Shown: positions 12,001-18,900 of the stretch, piece by piece | Layout: each line of letters begins with the position of its first letter | Numbering within the stretch: position 1 is the stretch's first letter | From: Prorocentrum cordatum | Taxonomy: Eukaryota; Sar; Dinophyceae; Prorocentrales; Prorocentraceae | Assembly (NCBI GenBank): GCA_963575745.1 | Contig: CAUYUJ010003036.1 | Coordinates: 271,548-335,547 of the forward strand | Direction of reading: 5' to 3' | DNA length: 64,000 nt | Translations under genes and position numbers: made by a program | Notes under the pieces: model-generated | Told to the model about the DNA's origin: nothing | The model's database searches: none | Seen by the model: only the letters and a program-made list of their open reading frames with translations

Positions 12001-12223
12001 GCGTAGTCGCTGGCGCCAGGCGTCTAGCGCGGAGCGCTTCTTGCACGACGATGCTTCCGCCGCGATGCTTTCCGCCTTGCCTGATGCCGCTCGGGCCCGT
12101 GTCACCTACTTCGATGGCGCGAGCGACTTCCTTGTCGCTTCCTTTCTGAACTGTGGCCCCACTGCGTGGCCCCTTCTGCTCGCGGCCGCCCGCCAAAACC
12201 TTGTCACTTCGCAAGGGCTTTGA
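3086..12223 (+). CDS. YR-1 polyprotein frame: Pro/Ala-rich region, RT, RNase H, J-like domain, coiled coil, degenerate YR
   Basis: One frame stays open for 3045 codons, from an ATG at 3086 to a TGA at 12221, but it is unlikely to be one real protein. Residues 1-680 are Pro/Ala-rich with imperfect repeats (SSSDAVAAPQGG). At about 5130-5990 the credible peptide lies in another frame, and again from about 9445, while this frame becomes Arg/Ala-rich noise kept open by GC-rich codons. Credible in-frame parts are about residues 1020-2055 (RT and RNase H), 2053-2120 (DnaJ-like), 2560-2635 (coiled coil) and 2720-3045 (YR). The product would copy element RNA and recombine the circular DNA into the genome. 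The real start is unknown; the first ATG after A1 was taken. Confidence 0.6.
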   Translation: MAPASLSPLQNSPPSSCLFPLDPGADAHLRRGVGGGVPSHHEEAAPSARKKSARATPVAGATQGSSPPAAERSIARATSVAAASRNTARLATGGEATGAKITASRTEESESVDPLFLHSPSTPPPPVAASPWLSCRSRHRFPRVGNDRRARAQGPSGGSGPSGFEGVGMRPSSDAATAPQGRGRAAHSTVGLAHQSGRPPRASFLAASPAPAGFRPPPGSEPSVVETRRGGSSVRLAITHELSRAVPPPPTVAADAVDSGGLEGVGMRSSSDAVAAPQGGVRTAPPAATAVNQLSTPPRDGPKAALPSLSGLQLPSGLEPPSQTRAERTGPPRSSPRAASPTRASFRPPPGLESPLQPRAWRMGPPPGFDARTPALPAAAPTPALTPAPAPAPPPAPRPAPMPARAPARTAAAPTRALTPAPAPAPHRRQHQRQHLAASAPTLALTPAPAPAPTPAPRPAPTPALTPAQTAAAPTPALPPALAPAITPGGASTVLPFHPPPGFEALSGPAVWQVGPSPCLASLEAGARVPPPHNRCATDAAVGFPFPDSGSGQSAIPCLGASPLPPREPLAVSASRASAHAILHSLGLLGNPTSASTDPASLPVSAPLLSGATRHVSAAAADGFGVAGTCLPGAAASAPQSTGRTDPSAPAAARDLGTPPQSCPMATSPCLPGFLPPPGLEPPSRPCASRRSGGALREARGAPALRRRGGSSGFSAIRDRGHVGQGTCATSSRPAARWDPSFGARLSVGEGSVERPSAGAPACPSRARPPATWAGRPRCGRRLRRGGRRGRTGAACRGAPEGSRSGFHLPAGGAAAVHVHRPAGGGPRLPRNRMVPHGDQAPPVSRDLVRVAAGPCRARSAGSQAAGGAALHGGASHHRGGRTRAACTGRGFTQRRVAVSDDAAAARRAWAERGRESRHALLQRCCCGPAGRSSCRCRDSRSTPGSPSGPSGHFGNFHRAAEAPSDGDSGAPPVASIGSVASGNPPRVDLSSGVTTVPPAPRVDLSSGAAASSEASRVDLSAGDSRPSAPTGTTPSFPKVAPFVADLSALLRLFPGANIDITHWAAALAQVGMGARCSLSSFTRTSLSASARDGSYVLEPPPRDPWPCPPAPSLPPPPVTLTGRARERWRLRRAARTLAQHAVVALNWLTLGHPSLAPIEAHVCTAATPCQEGTRDRLERLCRIAVRLARGGKSDLGRAFSKFDATEVSLHGLATHVAAIEASFTSSSQVPAPMRQCPSSAPPVPGSLASAAGWDSTQSEPFDLRVRASRIKWDYSPTFDPTPFLADARVRKAFHDPETMRLPSAEWPSGLPGARVHMDRDQLWELLRKWDSCGALYLTPTSDLAWDEACGAFRVPKDSEYDRLILNPTVVNSRCQSISSSTQRLGQGFLLCRMGLAAGEWLVVSCDDLREFYYTFKVPPARAKRNALRVRLPSARFKAFNAWRPDLEGVDVSPCLNALAMGDNMAVEIANSAHEGVLRSFGALRPHEQAVHRTPFPRGHFVEMLNIDDHTGFQKLSWNGLAPRPDDPNRRDKEVFAACDRGYPRVGLVQHPGKRTRGATHKVVVGAEVEGRIGIVCAPLVRTVALCRLTLIQVYLGHSTRAVLASLVGCWVQVFLFRRPMLSIFTHVYNFLSSLSTEDGFEYELPVSVRDELLACTYLAFVAITDLRAGYSPEVFGTDASLGWGGVVRSSISPHLSQELWRRSEHGGWHTVLHNRSLLAVLDRGVPLGPELTQLHRDLGLPSIEPPVAPHWISELSEALHFRLAYKWEFRMPRHINILEATVFKSLCKYCCVRMPDSRIPVLLDSKVALGAAAHGRSSSPGLSHVLSTALPYILSGGLYMGGLYVPTDVHRADDPTRNRPVRPPSREAPAWLVDAEAGDFGRFDWVALADAHSPYPTCLWGRLAALVLAQGLLARGNARAAHGLAARPPLSPAPAADAWFASAAAATGVEAPVFLEAPGTLPQPDPAQAEAPEIPRRNASPAVGGGCLGGRSAEGAAELSALPHEASQGASPFEAPFRPGAAPVAAGPPGAPAQLSAARPRLAARTDPKRPAKVAKVRTARELLQLKPGADRSAMERQFRRLATPHRPDRARHRPLSASDRADASPLWSRFCDAKSLLLGEASRCQPGAGTLPCQEREHGTCRGGVRAGPRLYARARPWPDGRAAGACQCLQPELGGARPDFGASASGTPSAPCSSRGRRHRPARPAETVRAERPRRARAARAPAALLSAPGAAAPPPGRRARRTANFALWGQPCARHRAAASADEGREPLPSRSWSPGLGAGAPGAPSSSARLGSTSKWRDAPLAPGDGARVPHTFSDRAPRRQSDSQDAPPVASPRGSRRAPPPRGARASTRSAGPAARFAAAPPPRGSGSDPACDLASGARDPPTVTGSASSGSLPVGAFSARGARISMGPPARAASAPPALRVDGAPMRVPADRLRPNALARIPAASGPAAASFAMLEAAPRAGASPRSLGPAAAPRAALLSVDSPVDSADLPQPSGAAHEKGSDALAAAPHLLDSLEPSARAARGLPQDGACATSVAMRTSRVAGPAAAVARRARADRRARARFLSSVAAAEAALTEVMLGTGEETGESAGELAKRMQTLLAELERRKDAMRIARSRLADCVREAASAGFPEAAAYSPSPVAAPTALAEVDSAAEAEARVGTGLHSEAEPARHRDESATLAWPRRVPHPARRRRRRAAETEPPSAPWSGAVLTSAGDRRKRALYAFELWCAEDAGVAPLPLYRSGILLSRFLATFGVWLHDAGFPLNILVHAIIGVQARLPHWKPFLTEAWGVARAWKRSQPPRLRPPMPRALLRAMVAVCFTWDWPVMAALLLAGFTMSLKPDELLSARRCDLLLPSDCLESSGNAWMTIPDPVSSMSYPPQHAWCSDKAVVRVLEMVFRHLGPTDPLSTFGQSGFRTRWNHLLLALGVPLAETPAGFHLTPACPRGSGATDFHTATEDIGRIFWRSRWRQASSAERFLHDDASAAMLSALPDAARARVTYFDGASDFLVASFLNCGPTAWPLLLAAARQNLVTSQGL
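4200..4560 (+). repeat. Ala/Pro minisatellite inside the YR-1 frame
   Basis: GCGCCAGC, GCACCAGC and GCGCTTACGCC motifs recur and read as PTPALTPAPAPAP-type peptide. A block with GCTTACGCCGGCACCAGCG appears near 4227 and near 4417. This is low-complexity coding sequence within the element. Confidence 0.75.
5145..5783 (+). pseudogene. YR-1 Gag-like segment in an alternate frame
   Basis: In the frame starting at the ATG at 5145 the sequence reads as a credible globular protein: LGFQPFGIAATLARAP, then DLAFICQREALQRCMFIVQL and GTAWFLTGIKPPPCRVTWCG. The long polyprotein frame reads Arg/Gly noise over the same bases. The repeat SSSDAVAAPQGG, found twice in the long frame upstream, appears again near 5845 in this alternate frame. 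I infer frameshifts near 5130 and near 5990. The function of this segment is not recognised; its place upstream of RT suggests Gag or a linker. Confidence 0.5.
6880..7650 (+). other. YR-1 reverse transcriptase domain
   Basis: About residues 1266-1520 of the long frame. The fingers region has GAFRVPKDSEYDRLILNPTV, ending in a Leu-x-Pro/Arg arrangement like RT motif 2. Motif A is VVSCDDLREFYYTF (7292-7333). A motif B-like stretch, NALAMGDNMAVEIA, is near 7457-7500. Motif C is MLNIDDHTGF (about 7595-7625), with the expected Asp-Asp pair. All three catalytic aspartates are therefore present. The order RT, RNase H, recombinase matches DIRS/Ngaro-type elements. Confidence 0.75.
8095..8700 (+). other. 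YR-1 RNase H domain
   Basis: Acidic residues are placed as in the RNase H of YR retroelements: Asp in VFGTDASLGWGG (about 8108-8145), Glu in NILEATVFKSL (about 8416), Asp in PVLLDSKVALG (about 8485-8520) and Asp in VHRADDPTRNRP (about 8632-8668). The last is the usual A-D-x-x-S/T-R ending. The domain would remove the RNA strand during reverse transcription. Confidence 0.7.
9243..9445 (+). other. DnaJ-like segment in YR-1
   Basis: The long frame reads ARELLQLKPGADRSAMERQF, then RRLATPHRPDRARH, then WSRFCDAKSLLLGE. This matches the J-domain layout: a helix with L-x-L-x-P-x-A, a basic helix II, an HPD-like turn (here H-R-P-D, with one extra residue) and a closing helix with F-x-x-A-x-x-L-L. The J-domain tripeptide that stimulates Hsp70 is not exact, so activity is doubtful. 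Downstream the credible peptide (REREPYLARNG, AYMQERGRGQT) is in the next frame, so a frameshift lies near 9445. Confidence 0.5.
11230..12223 (+). other. YR-1 tyrosine recombinase-like domain, catalytic residues lost
   Basis: Residues about 2715-3045. The N-terminal SAM-like part reads ALYAFELWCAEDAGVAP. The first catalytic Arg position reads GFTMSLKPDELL (Lys, not Arg). The H-x-x-R box reads TPACPRGSGAT, with Arg kept and His missing. The final box reads FWRSRWRQASSAERFLHDD, with Phe where the nucleophilic Tyr is expected. The layout matches YR retroelements, but three of the usual catalytic positions are changed, so the domain is probably inactive. The coiled coil just upstream (LAKRMQTLLAELERRKDAM, about 10870-10935) may mediate oligomerisation. 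Confidence 0.65.
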
Positions 12224-12234
12224 GCCTGGGTATG

Positions 12235-12396
12235 GCTGCTACGGCCACCTGGCCGTCCAGATGGCCTCGTTGGACGAGGTCGTCTGAGGGCGCCGCACGG
12301 CTTGGGCGCGGCGCCCCGTCATCCTTTACGGGTCGCCGCGCGCGCGCCGCGCGCCCGCCTCCGGGACCTGATCGCTTGCGCTGCGTGCGGGAGAAT
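12235..12396 (+). repeat. YR-1 terminal repeat B1
   Basis: 162 bases repeated at 12494-12644 with one substitution and an 11-bp deletion in the second copy, inside a CGCGCG-rich stretch. It starts just after the polyprotein stop and runs directly into A2. Confidence 0.9.
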
Positions 12397-12455
12397 GCGC
12401 TTCTCTATTCTCCTTGCCGCTCGCGCCCGTTCAGGTCCTGCAGCTTCTCGGCCCC
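12395..12455 (+). repeat. YR-1 terminal repeat A2
   Basis: Identical over 61 bases to A1 at 2564-2624. The B1-A2 junction reads GAGAAT|GCGCTT, which corresponds to the closed junction of a circular intermediate. Confidence 0.9.
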
Positions 12456-12493
12456 CTCCCCCCCTCCCCGCCTTACTCAGGCAGGCCTGCGGC

Positions 12494-12644
12494 GCTGCCA
12501 CGGCCACCTGGCCGTCCAGATGGCCTCGTTGGACGAGGTCGTCTGAGGGCGCCGCACGGCTTGGGCGCGGCGCCCCGTCATCCTTTACGGGTCGCCGCGC
12601 GCCCGCCTCCGGGACCTGATCGCTTGCGCTGCGTGCGGGAGAAT
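12494..12644 (+). repeat. YR-1 terminal repeat B2, right end of the element
   Basis: Copy of B1 ending GCGTGCGGGAGAAT, followed by flanking CCAGTAGTCC. The A2-B2 spacer (12456-12493) is C-rich and not repeated at the left end. Confidence 0.88.
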
Positions 12645-13673
12645 CCAGTAGTCCTTGCCTGATGGCATCAGTTTGAAATAGGTCGGCAGAGCCACAATAG
12701 GGGGACGTGGAAGGCTCTCGAGGGGTGGCCCCAGGGGATTAACACGTTCAACTGTGTTACCTGGTGTTTGCGGGGCCAATCGTACTCGGCGGGCTGCCTT
12801 ACCCTCTAGGGGTCAGTGCGGCCGGCGAGCCGAGTGCTGGTGCTCGCCGTGCATGGGCCCCTGCCAGGTCCCGGTGGCCGTTTCTCCTCGAGTGTGCTTG
12901 AGCCTCTTGCACTTTGAACCTGTGGCGGCGCGACGCCCAAAAAGAGGAAGCCCCAAACATGTAACATAACACCCTCGGGGTTGGGCGTATGTTTGGACCT
13001 CTTAGGCAAAGCGCCGCCGTCGAGCGAGCAGGTGATATAGTGCTCGCCCGACGGGCCTCGAGAGAGCTCAGGGTGAACACTCCTTCGCTCGATCGTTCCG
13101 TAGGTGTACGGCTCAAGCGGCCCTCCGTCCATCCCCAATTCTGCCACCTTTTAGGTCAGGCTCTCGAGGGGTGGCCCCAGGGGATTAACACGTTCAACTG
13201 TGTTACCTGGTGTTTGCGGGGCCAATCGTACTCGGCGGGCTGCATACACTCTTGGGAGGTCAGTGGCGGCCGATGGCAATTTTGGCGGTCTCGCTTGCGT
13301 TGCTCACGGACCTTGCATGATGTGCGTTGCTGCGCCGTTATTCGTATGGCCCCATGCCAGTGTCCCGTGACCATGTCTCCCAGCGAGATGTGCTTCGAAG
13401 GCTCTGGCACTCTTTGACTGGTGATAGTCGAGCAGCGACGCCCGACGTCGATGAGAATGCACCAACATCGGAGGTTGCCTCCTCCGCTCTTCAGCCTTTC
13501 CGCTTGGCGCCACCTTTCCCTCCCAGGAGCTTGTTCGCAATTACTGGTCATTATGCTCGCTTGCTTAGCTGTTATTTCAGGTTTCCATCATCTGTATTCA
13601 TCAACAAGCTGATCCTCTTCTGCTCTACTACAACAACATCCACACATACCATAAACATCCGCACCCTCCTCCA
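12645..13673. repeat. Tandem pair of about 446-bp units carrying an exact 86-bp repeat
   Basis: The 86 bases 12712-12797 recur without change at 13158-13243; both begin AGGCTCTCGAGGGGTGG. Beyond this exact core the units remain alignable but diverged: CATGGGCCCCTGCCAGGTCCC near 12850 pairs with ATGGCCCCATGCCAGTGTCCC near 13347, and TTTCTCCTCGAGTGTGCTT with GTCTCCCAGCGAGATGTGCTT. No coding region is supported. This could be a tandem duplication or the remains of a small terminal-repeat element. Confidence 0.7.
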
Positions 13674-13797
13674 GTGATGTCCTCCCCATCCTCTTCTTCC
13701 TCGTCCTCCTCCTCTCCCTCTTCCTCCTCCTCCTCCTCCTCCTCCTCCTCCTCCTCCTCCTCCTCCTCCTCCTCCCTCCTCTTCCTCCTCCTCCTGT
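13674..13797. repeat. (TCC)n microsatellite
   Basis: Almost pure TCC on the plus strand. The poly-Ser, poly-Glu and poly-Arg open frames across it are composition artefacts. Confidence 0.95.
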
Positions 13798-14180
13798 GCA
13801 CGCAGCTCCCCTTTTTCCAATTGCGCATAACACGAAGTGGTCTTTCTGCGCGAGTCGACGGTCGGCTATGACACGCGTCCGCAAATCGAGAAAAAATCAG
13901 CGCCATGGGAAGGGATGGGAAGGAGGGATGGGATGTCAGATGAGGCGCGAGCGCACCTAGCTTGCCTCCCTAACCTCTCCCCTCCCCCCGCCTTGCTCTC
14001 ACGGAGATTGGTTGCGCCAATGCTGCCAGTCCTGCTAAGCCCCCAGAAGGTTGGTGGAGTGGGCGTGCCATTTTGTGTTGCTCCCGAGGCGGCCTGGCGC
14101 GCGCGAGCTCGGAGGCCTCCCCATCGGACCCCAGCGACAGGAGCAGGTCTGATGGGCAAATTTTCCACCACCCATACCAT
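13798..14180. other. No gene seen; carries a motif shared with 20.65 kb
   Basis: About 13912-13965 contains GGGATGGGATGTCAGATGAG and GCGAGCGCACCTAGCTTG. A similar block, with GACGTCAGATATGATGCGAA and CGCACCCAGCTTG, occurs at about 20648-20703. Both lie next to TCC tracts, which suggests a dispersed repeat family. No convincing coding frame is present. Confidence 0.5.
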
Positions 14181-14184
14181 AGGT

Positions 14185-14484
14185 CCTCCCTCCTCCTCCT
14201 CCTCCTCCTCCTCCTCCTCCCTGGCTCCTTCCTCCTCCTCCTCCTCCCCTCCTCCTCCTCCTCCTCCTCGCCCCTCCCCCTCCCCCTCCTCCTCCTCCTC
14301 CTCCTCCTCCCTCCTCCTCCTTCCGCCTCCCTCCTCCTCCACCTCCTCCTTCTCCTCCTCCTCCTCCCTCCTCCTCCTCCTCCTCCTCTTCCTCCTTCCT
14401 CCTCCTCCCTCCTCCGTCCTCCTCCTCCTCCTCCTCCTCCGCCGCCTCCTCCTCCTCCTCCTCCTCCTCCTCCCTCTCCTACCT
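14185..14484. repeat. (TCC)n microsatellite, 300 bases
   Basis: TCC/CTC repeat with occasional CC or T interruptions; open on both strands only because of composition. Confidence 0.95.
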
Positions 14485-14892
14485 ATGGTAGTGGTGGTGG
14501 TGAAAAATCGGCCCAGCAAGGTCCTTGGCGCTCGGCATCGTGGTCAGCACCCAGCCAATGCGGCCTGTCCTCGCCGCGGCGTCGCCTTTGTCGCCTCTGC
14601 TGGTGCAGGCTCGGAGGACGCCATCTGTTGACCCGCACCGGAGCTGGCCGCGCCGCTTCCAGGCCCAGGATCGGCGTGAGCCGCGACCTCAGTGCTCAGC
14701 CAGGACTGCGTGCGCGTCGATCCCAGGCCCGAGAATGGCCCAGCCAAGACCGGTGTGAGCGTGCAGTTGGCGTCTTGGGCGTCGCGCAATGGGAGGGCGA
14801 TGGATGGGGTCGCAGGGAGGGCTGCAGAAAAGGGGCCCTTCAGGGCCCCTGAAGGCCCTTCAGGACCCTCTGGGGGACCTCCAGGGTCCTAA
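14485..14892. other. No gene seen
   Basis: GC-rich unique sequence. Its only visible structure is a near-palindrome CCTTCAGGGCCCCTGAAGG at about 14837-14855, followed by related GGGCCC/CCTTCAGG fragments. Confidence 0.5.
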
Positions 14893-16460
14893 GTGCACCC
14901 TTCTGTCTCCCCATTTATCGCCCCCACTAACCGGCGCCCAAGCGTCATTCAGGCGTCGCCCTCGCTCGACCGCGAAGGGGCGTCCCCAGCAGCCAACGGC
15001 CAGCGACGAGGGTCGGCGCCCGCGCTCGTCGACTGTTCCGCCGCGCCCGTGCAGTCGCCACTCAAGAAGACCTCCAGGGCCTCTTGGGCGGATCTGCAGG
15101 ACGATCTCGACGGCGGGTGCAGCGAGGCCTCCACGGAGGCGGCGGGCTCCTCAGCCTCTGCCTCCTCCTCCTCCTCCTCCTCCTCATCCTCCGCCTTCTC
15201 CTCCTCCTCGTCCTCCTCCTCCTGCTCCTCCTCCTCCTCCTCCTCCTCCTCCTCCTCCTCCTCCTCCTCCTCCTCCTCCTCTGTATCCGTTTTGACTCAG
15301 CGATTGAGAAGGCACTTGGTATCTGTCGGCCCATTTGTTTCTGGTCGCGCGGGTTCCCGCGCAATTATTTCACGTCACCACACCAAGATGGCCCGCAAAG
15401 GCGAGTTCTCATGGTACGAGCGTGAAACATGGGCTTGCAAGTTCAGAATCATGCGTAACGGCGGCTAGTGTGCAAACTGTAGGGATTGTGCGGATATGTA
15501 TCGCAACAAAACGGCACCACCATGGCGTAGTTCAGCCTGGTGCAACGACCCTATCGACATCCCTCCCCTTCGGAAGGATTCGGACCCGTCGGCGCTCCTC
15601 AGGCAGCTCGCTCCCCTTTTGCAGATCGCGTCGGAGGTCGAGGTGCGGGAGAAAGCTCAGAAGAACTACCAGGCGACCATCGTGCGCCCCCAGTCCGCAC
15701 AAGAGGCGCACACGTCTACGGCCCGCGAGTTCAGGTGAAAGTCTGACGCCCTCCAGAAGGCTGCCCGCGCATAGACCGAAGCAGAGAGTCGCCTGGAGCA
15801 GTCACGTGCAGCTACGCAGGCGGCCTTACAAGCCCATGCGAAGGCCAAGGTTAATCACGATGCAGCAGTGGATCGGGTCGCGGCGGAAACCGGCATTCGC
15901 CGCGCACCTCAGGGCTACACTTTCGATGGGAAGCGGGTTGTCTTTGCTGTTGACGACGCGCTCTTCAGCGGCATCGGGTCGTTCAGTGAGGAGGAAGAGA
16001 AAATACTCGCAGAGCTGGAGGCCACGATCAAGGAGAAGTGCGACCAGGTCTCTGCGATCCAGGCAGCGGCCCACGAACAATTCGCGAAGGCCCGCGAGGT
16101 CCGCCCAGGCGCCACGAAGCGCACGCGAGTCAATGAGAGTGGGCGAGCCGCTGCGGGATCGGGAGCTGAGGCGGCCTCGCCTCGGCCCCTTGCACCAGCA
16201 TCTACCTCATCCTCCGAGGAAAGCGACGACCAGATCAAGAAATTTGCCACCGACGCGCACAAGTCCGCCTTCGACAGGAGCGCCAGAAGGTTGTGCACGC
16301 AGCCAAGTCTCGCGGCAAAGGTGTTGCGGGTAATGCTGGCGGCGTTGGTTCTTCGGGCGCAGTATCCTCCTCGGGCGGTGACGCGTCTCTTGCTTATCGT
16401 GGCCATCCATCGCCGGCCTGAGGCGCTTCTCCCCCTTCCTCTGCTACCTCGACGCTCGTG
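14893..16460 (+). pseudogene. LINE ORF1 pseudogene (zinc finger plus coiled coil), plus strand
   Basis: One frame carries the signal of a dinoflagellate LINE ORF1: ATG at 15388, then FSWYERETWACKFRIMRNGG, a stop, and CANCRDC, together forming a C-x(n)-C-x2-C zinc finger. A helical region follows (EVEVREKAQKNYQATIV; SEEEEKILAELEATIKEKCD). The frame is interrupted by TAG at 15466, TGA at 15736 and TAG at 15772, all in the same register, so the copy is dead. The same frame is open upstream from 14893 through a TCC tract (poly-Ser), with KTSRASWADLQDDLDGG before it, so the true ORF1 start may be further left. ORF1 proteins bind element RNA as a ribonucleoprotein. Confidence 0.65.
15162..15281. 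repeat. (TCC)n microsatellite inside the LINE ORF1 frame
   Basis: TCC repeat reading poly-Ser in the frame that continues into the ORF1 pseudogene. It may be an expansion within former coding sequence. Confidence 0.9.
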
Positions 16461-17290
16461 AATGGCGGGCCTGGCAGGACCTCGGCCGCTTCGGCGGAAG
16501 CTCAGGGGAAGGTGGGCTTCCAGGTTCACAGCGACACCGGTGATCTGCGAGGCGGGTTGGGGACTCACGTTCGCCCTCGTGCAGCGCAGGTGGGAGGGCG
16601 CGGCAGCTGTGGCATGTCCTTTCAGTTGGATCAGGGCAGCAAGGGCGCACCCAGCGATGCGCCTAGACAGGAGGCCCAGAGTACTCTTGCAGCGGAACAA
16701 GCAGCACGACTTTCTCCGGTAGCATCTCCGAGCGGGGCCCCGCAGCCAAGGACATACTTCATGCGCATGCAGGCGTATCAGTCCGACATTATCGGATTCG
16801 CGGACACTCATCTCTTGAGAGAAATTTGCGCGCACTCCAGTACCGACGGCGACGACGTCGATCGAGGCGCGGAGAACATCTGAGAAGGAGCACACCAAGA
16901 AAGATTGTTTTCACGGGTTCTGTCCCATGACGCGGCACACCAGAGCAGGCCATGTCGCGGTCGCGCCCTATCGCCTCTTCTCCGGCCTTCGGTTTCGAGG
17001 ACTCCATGAGCAGACGCTGGTCAGGTTGGCTGACTTTCTTCGGCTGCTCCGCGACCCTTGGCGTCTCGTGGGCCATTGGAACGCCCGGCCCAGGAAGTGG
17101 CCGCGCACTCCTTGGATTTCCAAGCTGGAGCTGGGCGGCCAGACTGTCATCCCATTTGACGGTGCCGCCGCGCACTGGCGCGCCGATCGATCGCGCCATC
17201 GCGAAGAGGGGGCTGCGCGACCCCATCGGTCTCAGCATTTTTCCTTGCGCCCCGCGGAAGATTCACGCGGGCGCGCGTATCTCAATTAAG
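16458..17290 (+). pseudogene. LINE endonuclease (APE-type) remnant, plus strand
   Basis: Downstream of ORF1 the sequence reads FMRMQAYQSDIIGFADTHLL (about 16760-16820), which resembles the Q-E-T-H block of APE-type endonucleases with Glu replaced by Asp. In another frame, about 17008-17150, it reads LVRLADFLRLLRDPWRLVGH, then WNARPRKWPRTPW and LELGGQTVIP. This matches the G-D-W-N box with His for Asp. A weak C-terminal match, FPCAPRKIHAGARISI, is near 17240-17285. Frame changes and altered catalytic residues show a dead copy; no RT domain follows before the gap. Confidence 0.55.
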
Positions 17291-18900
17291 CATGGCCAGA
17301 AGGTTCGGCGGCACTGGCGCTTGCTAACGGCCGAGGATCTCCCGGCGATGCCGAGGCCCACCACGGCTCCAGATCCGATTGGCAAGAGACAGTTGGCGAC
17401 GTTGCGTCCACGGATGGGCGCGGGCAGAGACCGGGGCCTCCCCTGCGCCGGGAGTTCGACGCCGCCCACCAGGATCTCCACCACGAAGGTCGCGAGCCCA
17501 GCGGTTGAAGACCCCAGCGGCCATGGGGGCGCGGAGGTCAGCATCGGCTCGGCACTGCGCAGGCGAGACCACTCATCGCCTTCACTTCTTCTTCCTCTTG
17601 GGCCGTGACGTGGCGCGGAGGGGCGTGGTCTCTGATTCTCGCGGTGGATGGGGGCAGTCAGTGGAGCGGGCTACTCTTGGGCGCCGCGGCATGCCCATCG
17701 CGGAGGCGTCGACGTGCACTGGACGGGCCCGGGGGCGCGCGATTGGCTGGGCTCGGATTAGAGCTACCCCTGGTCGCCTGCATCTTCGCGACCTTGCTCT
17801 CGAATGGTCGAACGGCGGAACATATTCGCATCTGCGCTGGCGAGGCCGCAGCTTCGCGGGCGCGGCGCTCATCGCGAGGAGGTGAGCGTCACTCATGGCA
17901 GGCTGGAGAAGCTGCGGCAACTTGGTCGATCCGAGGATTGCTTCGCGCTGTCCGATGGCGCGGGGGCATCTGGACATGCGACGCCAGCTCCATCGGGCGA
18001 CTTTCGGACGCGAGCCCGGCGAAACGGATTGACATCTCTGAACGCTGGGAGCTCAGGATCGCGAGCAAGGCCCTCGCCAATTCGCGGCGCTCATGTCCGG
18101 AATGGGCCGCTGAGATGCGAGCGCCCACCCCTGGGGCGACCCGCCGGCGCGTTCGCGGCGCCCTTGACGCACCGGGCGAAATCACTGCGGATGCGGCATA
18201 CCCCCTCTCAGAGATGATGGATTTCAAAGGTAACGCGCGGCGCGAAGCGCGGAGCAGCCCCTGATTTTCGCGTCAGTAGATCTCGAAGGACTCGCAGCAC
18301 GTGCTTGGCCGCACCAGGAAGGAGGAGATGGAGGAGATTGCTTTGGATTCTCTGGATACGGCGGCGTCTTCCACGAATGCGACGAAGCCTAGAGAAACAG
18401 GCGTCGTGAGGCCGTCAGAGGTTCAGAGACTCCGTGGGGTTGCTCGAATCGAGTTCCTCCTCGTGCTTCGTCAAGATGACAAGGGGCGCGCGCGGCCAGC
18501 CCGGGCGCCCATGATGATGGGAGGGGTCGCGCCCAAGCCGAGAGGGCGGGGTCGAGCGCTTGGCCCCCCTTCCGTTTCTCGACGATTGCGGGCAAAATTC
18601 AGCAGCGCGAAGATTTCGCAATGGGCGGTGCTTGCGGACGAGCGCTGGGGCATTGCAACGCGTGGATCATCGGCCCCCCAGGCCGCGCAGGCCCGCTTTT
18701 TCATTAAATTAGAGCTGCGGAGAATTCAAGATATCACGCTCGACCTCGCCGCTGGACTTGGGGAAGTTGCGCGACGGCCTTGACGCATGCAAGTACATCC
18801 GAAAACTTCCCCCCCGACCCGCCCGCGTAAAATTCGGCGTCTCTGGGGATGGAGTCGACGCTGCCTGCCCGAGAGAGAACCCCCCCTAGGCAAATGCGGG
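17291..18900. other. No recognisable gene
   Basis: Several moderate open frames exist (for example 17605-18264 and 18301-18783, plus) but none shows a domain, a repeat-free conserved pattern or a supporting neighbour. The stretch may be further decayed LINE sequence. It ends at the assembly gap. Confidence 0.4.

Larger units (their letters stand above)
2566..12644 (+). mobile_element. YR-1: tyrosine-recombinase retroelement with split direct repeats
   Basis: The element is bounded by A1 (2564-2624) on the left and B1-A2-B2 (12235-12396, 12395-12455, 12494-12644) on the right. Split direct repeats in this order are the established hallmark of Ngaro/PAT-type YR retroelements, which integrate through a circular intermediate without target-site duplication. 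The body encodes RT, RNase H and a YR-like domain on the plus strand, which fits. The element sits at the edge of a GAT tract; the outer flanks share only AT at the junctions and show no target duplication. The A copies are identical over 61 bp, while B1 and B2 differ by one base and an 11-bp deletion. Several internal frame changes and lost recombinase residues suggest it is no longer autonomous. Confidence 0.85.

Noticed and set aside
13572-15300. Poly-Ser, poly-Glu and poly-Arg frames over TCC tracts (also at 19, 20.7, 45, 47, 52, 55 and 57 kb)
   Set aside because: Composition artefacts of trinucleotide repeats; no flanking conserved sequence apart from the LINE ORF1 frame noted at 15.4 kb.
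17605-18783. Two 160-219-codon plus-strand ORFs
   Set aside because: Ordinary length for chance frames in this composition; no domain or continuity with the LINE remnant.
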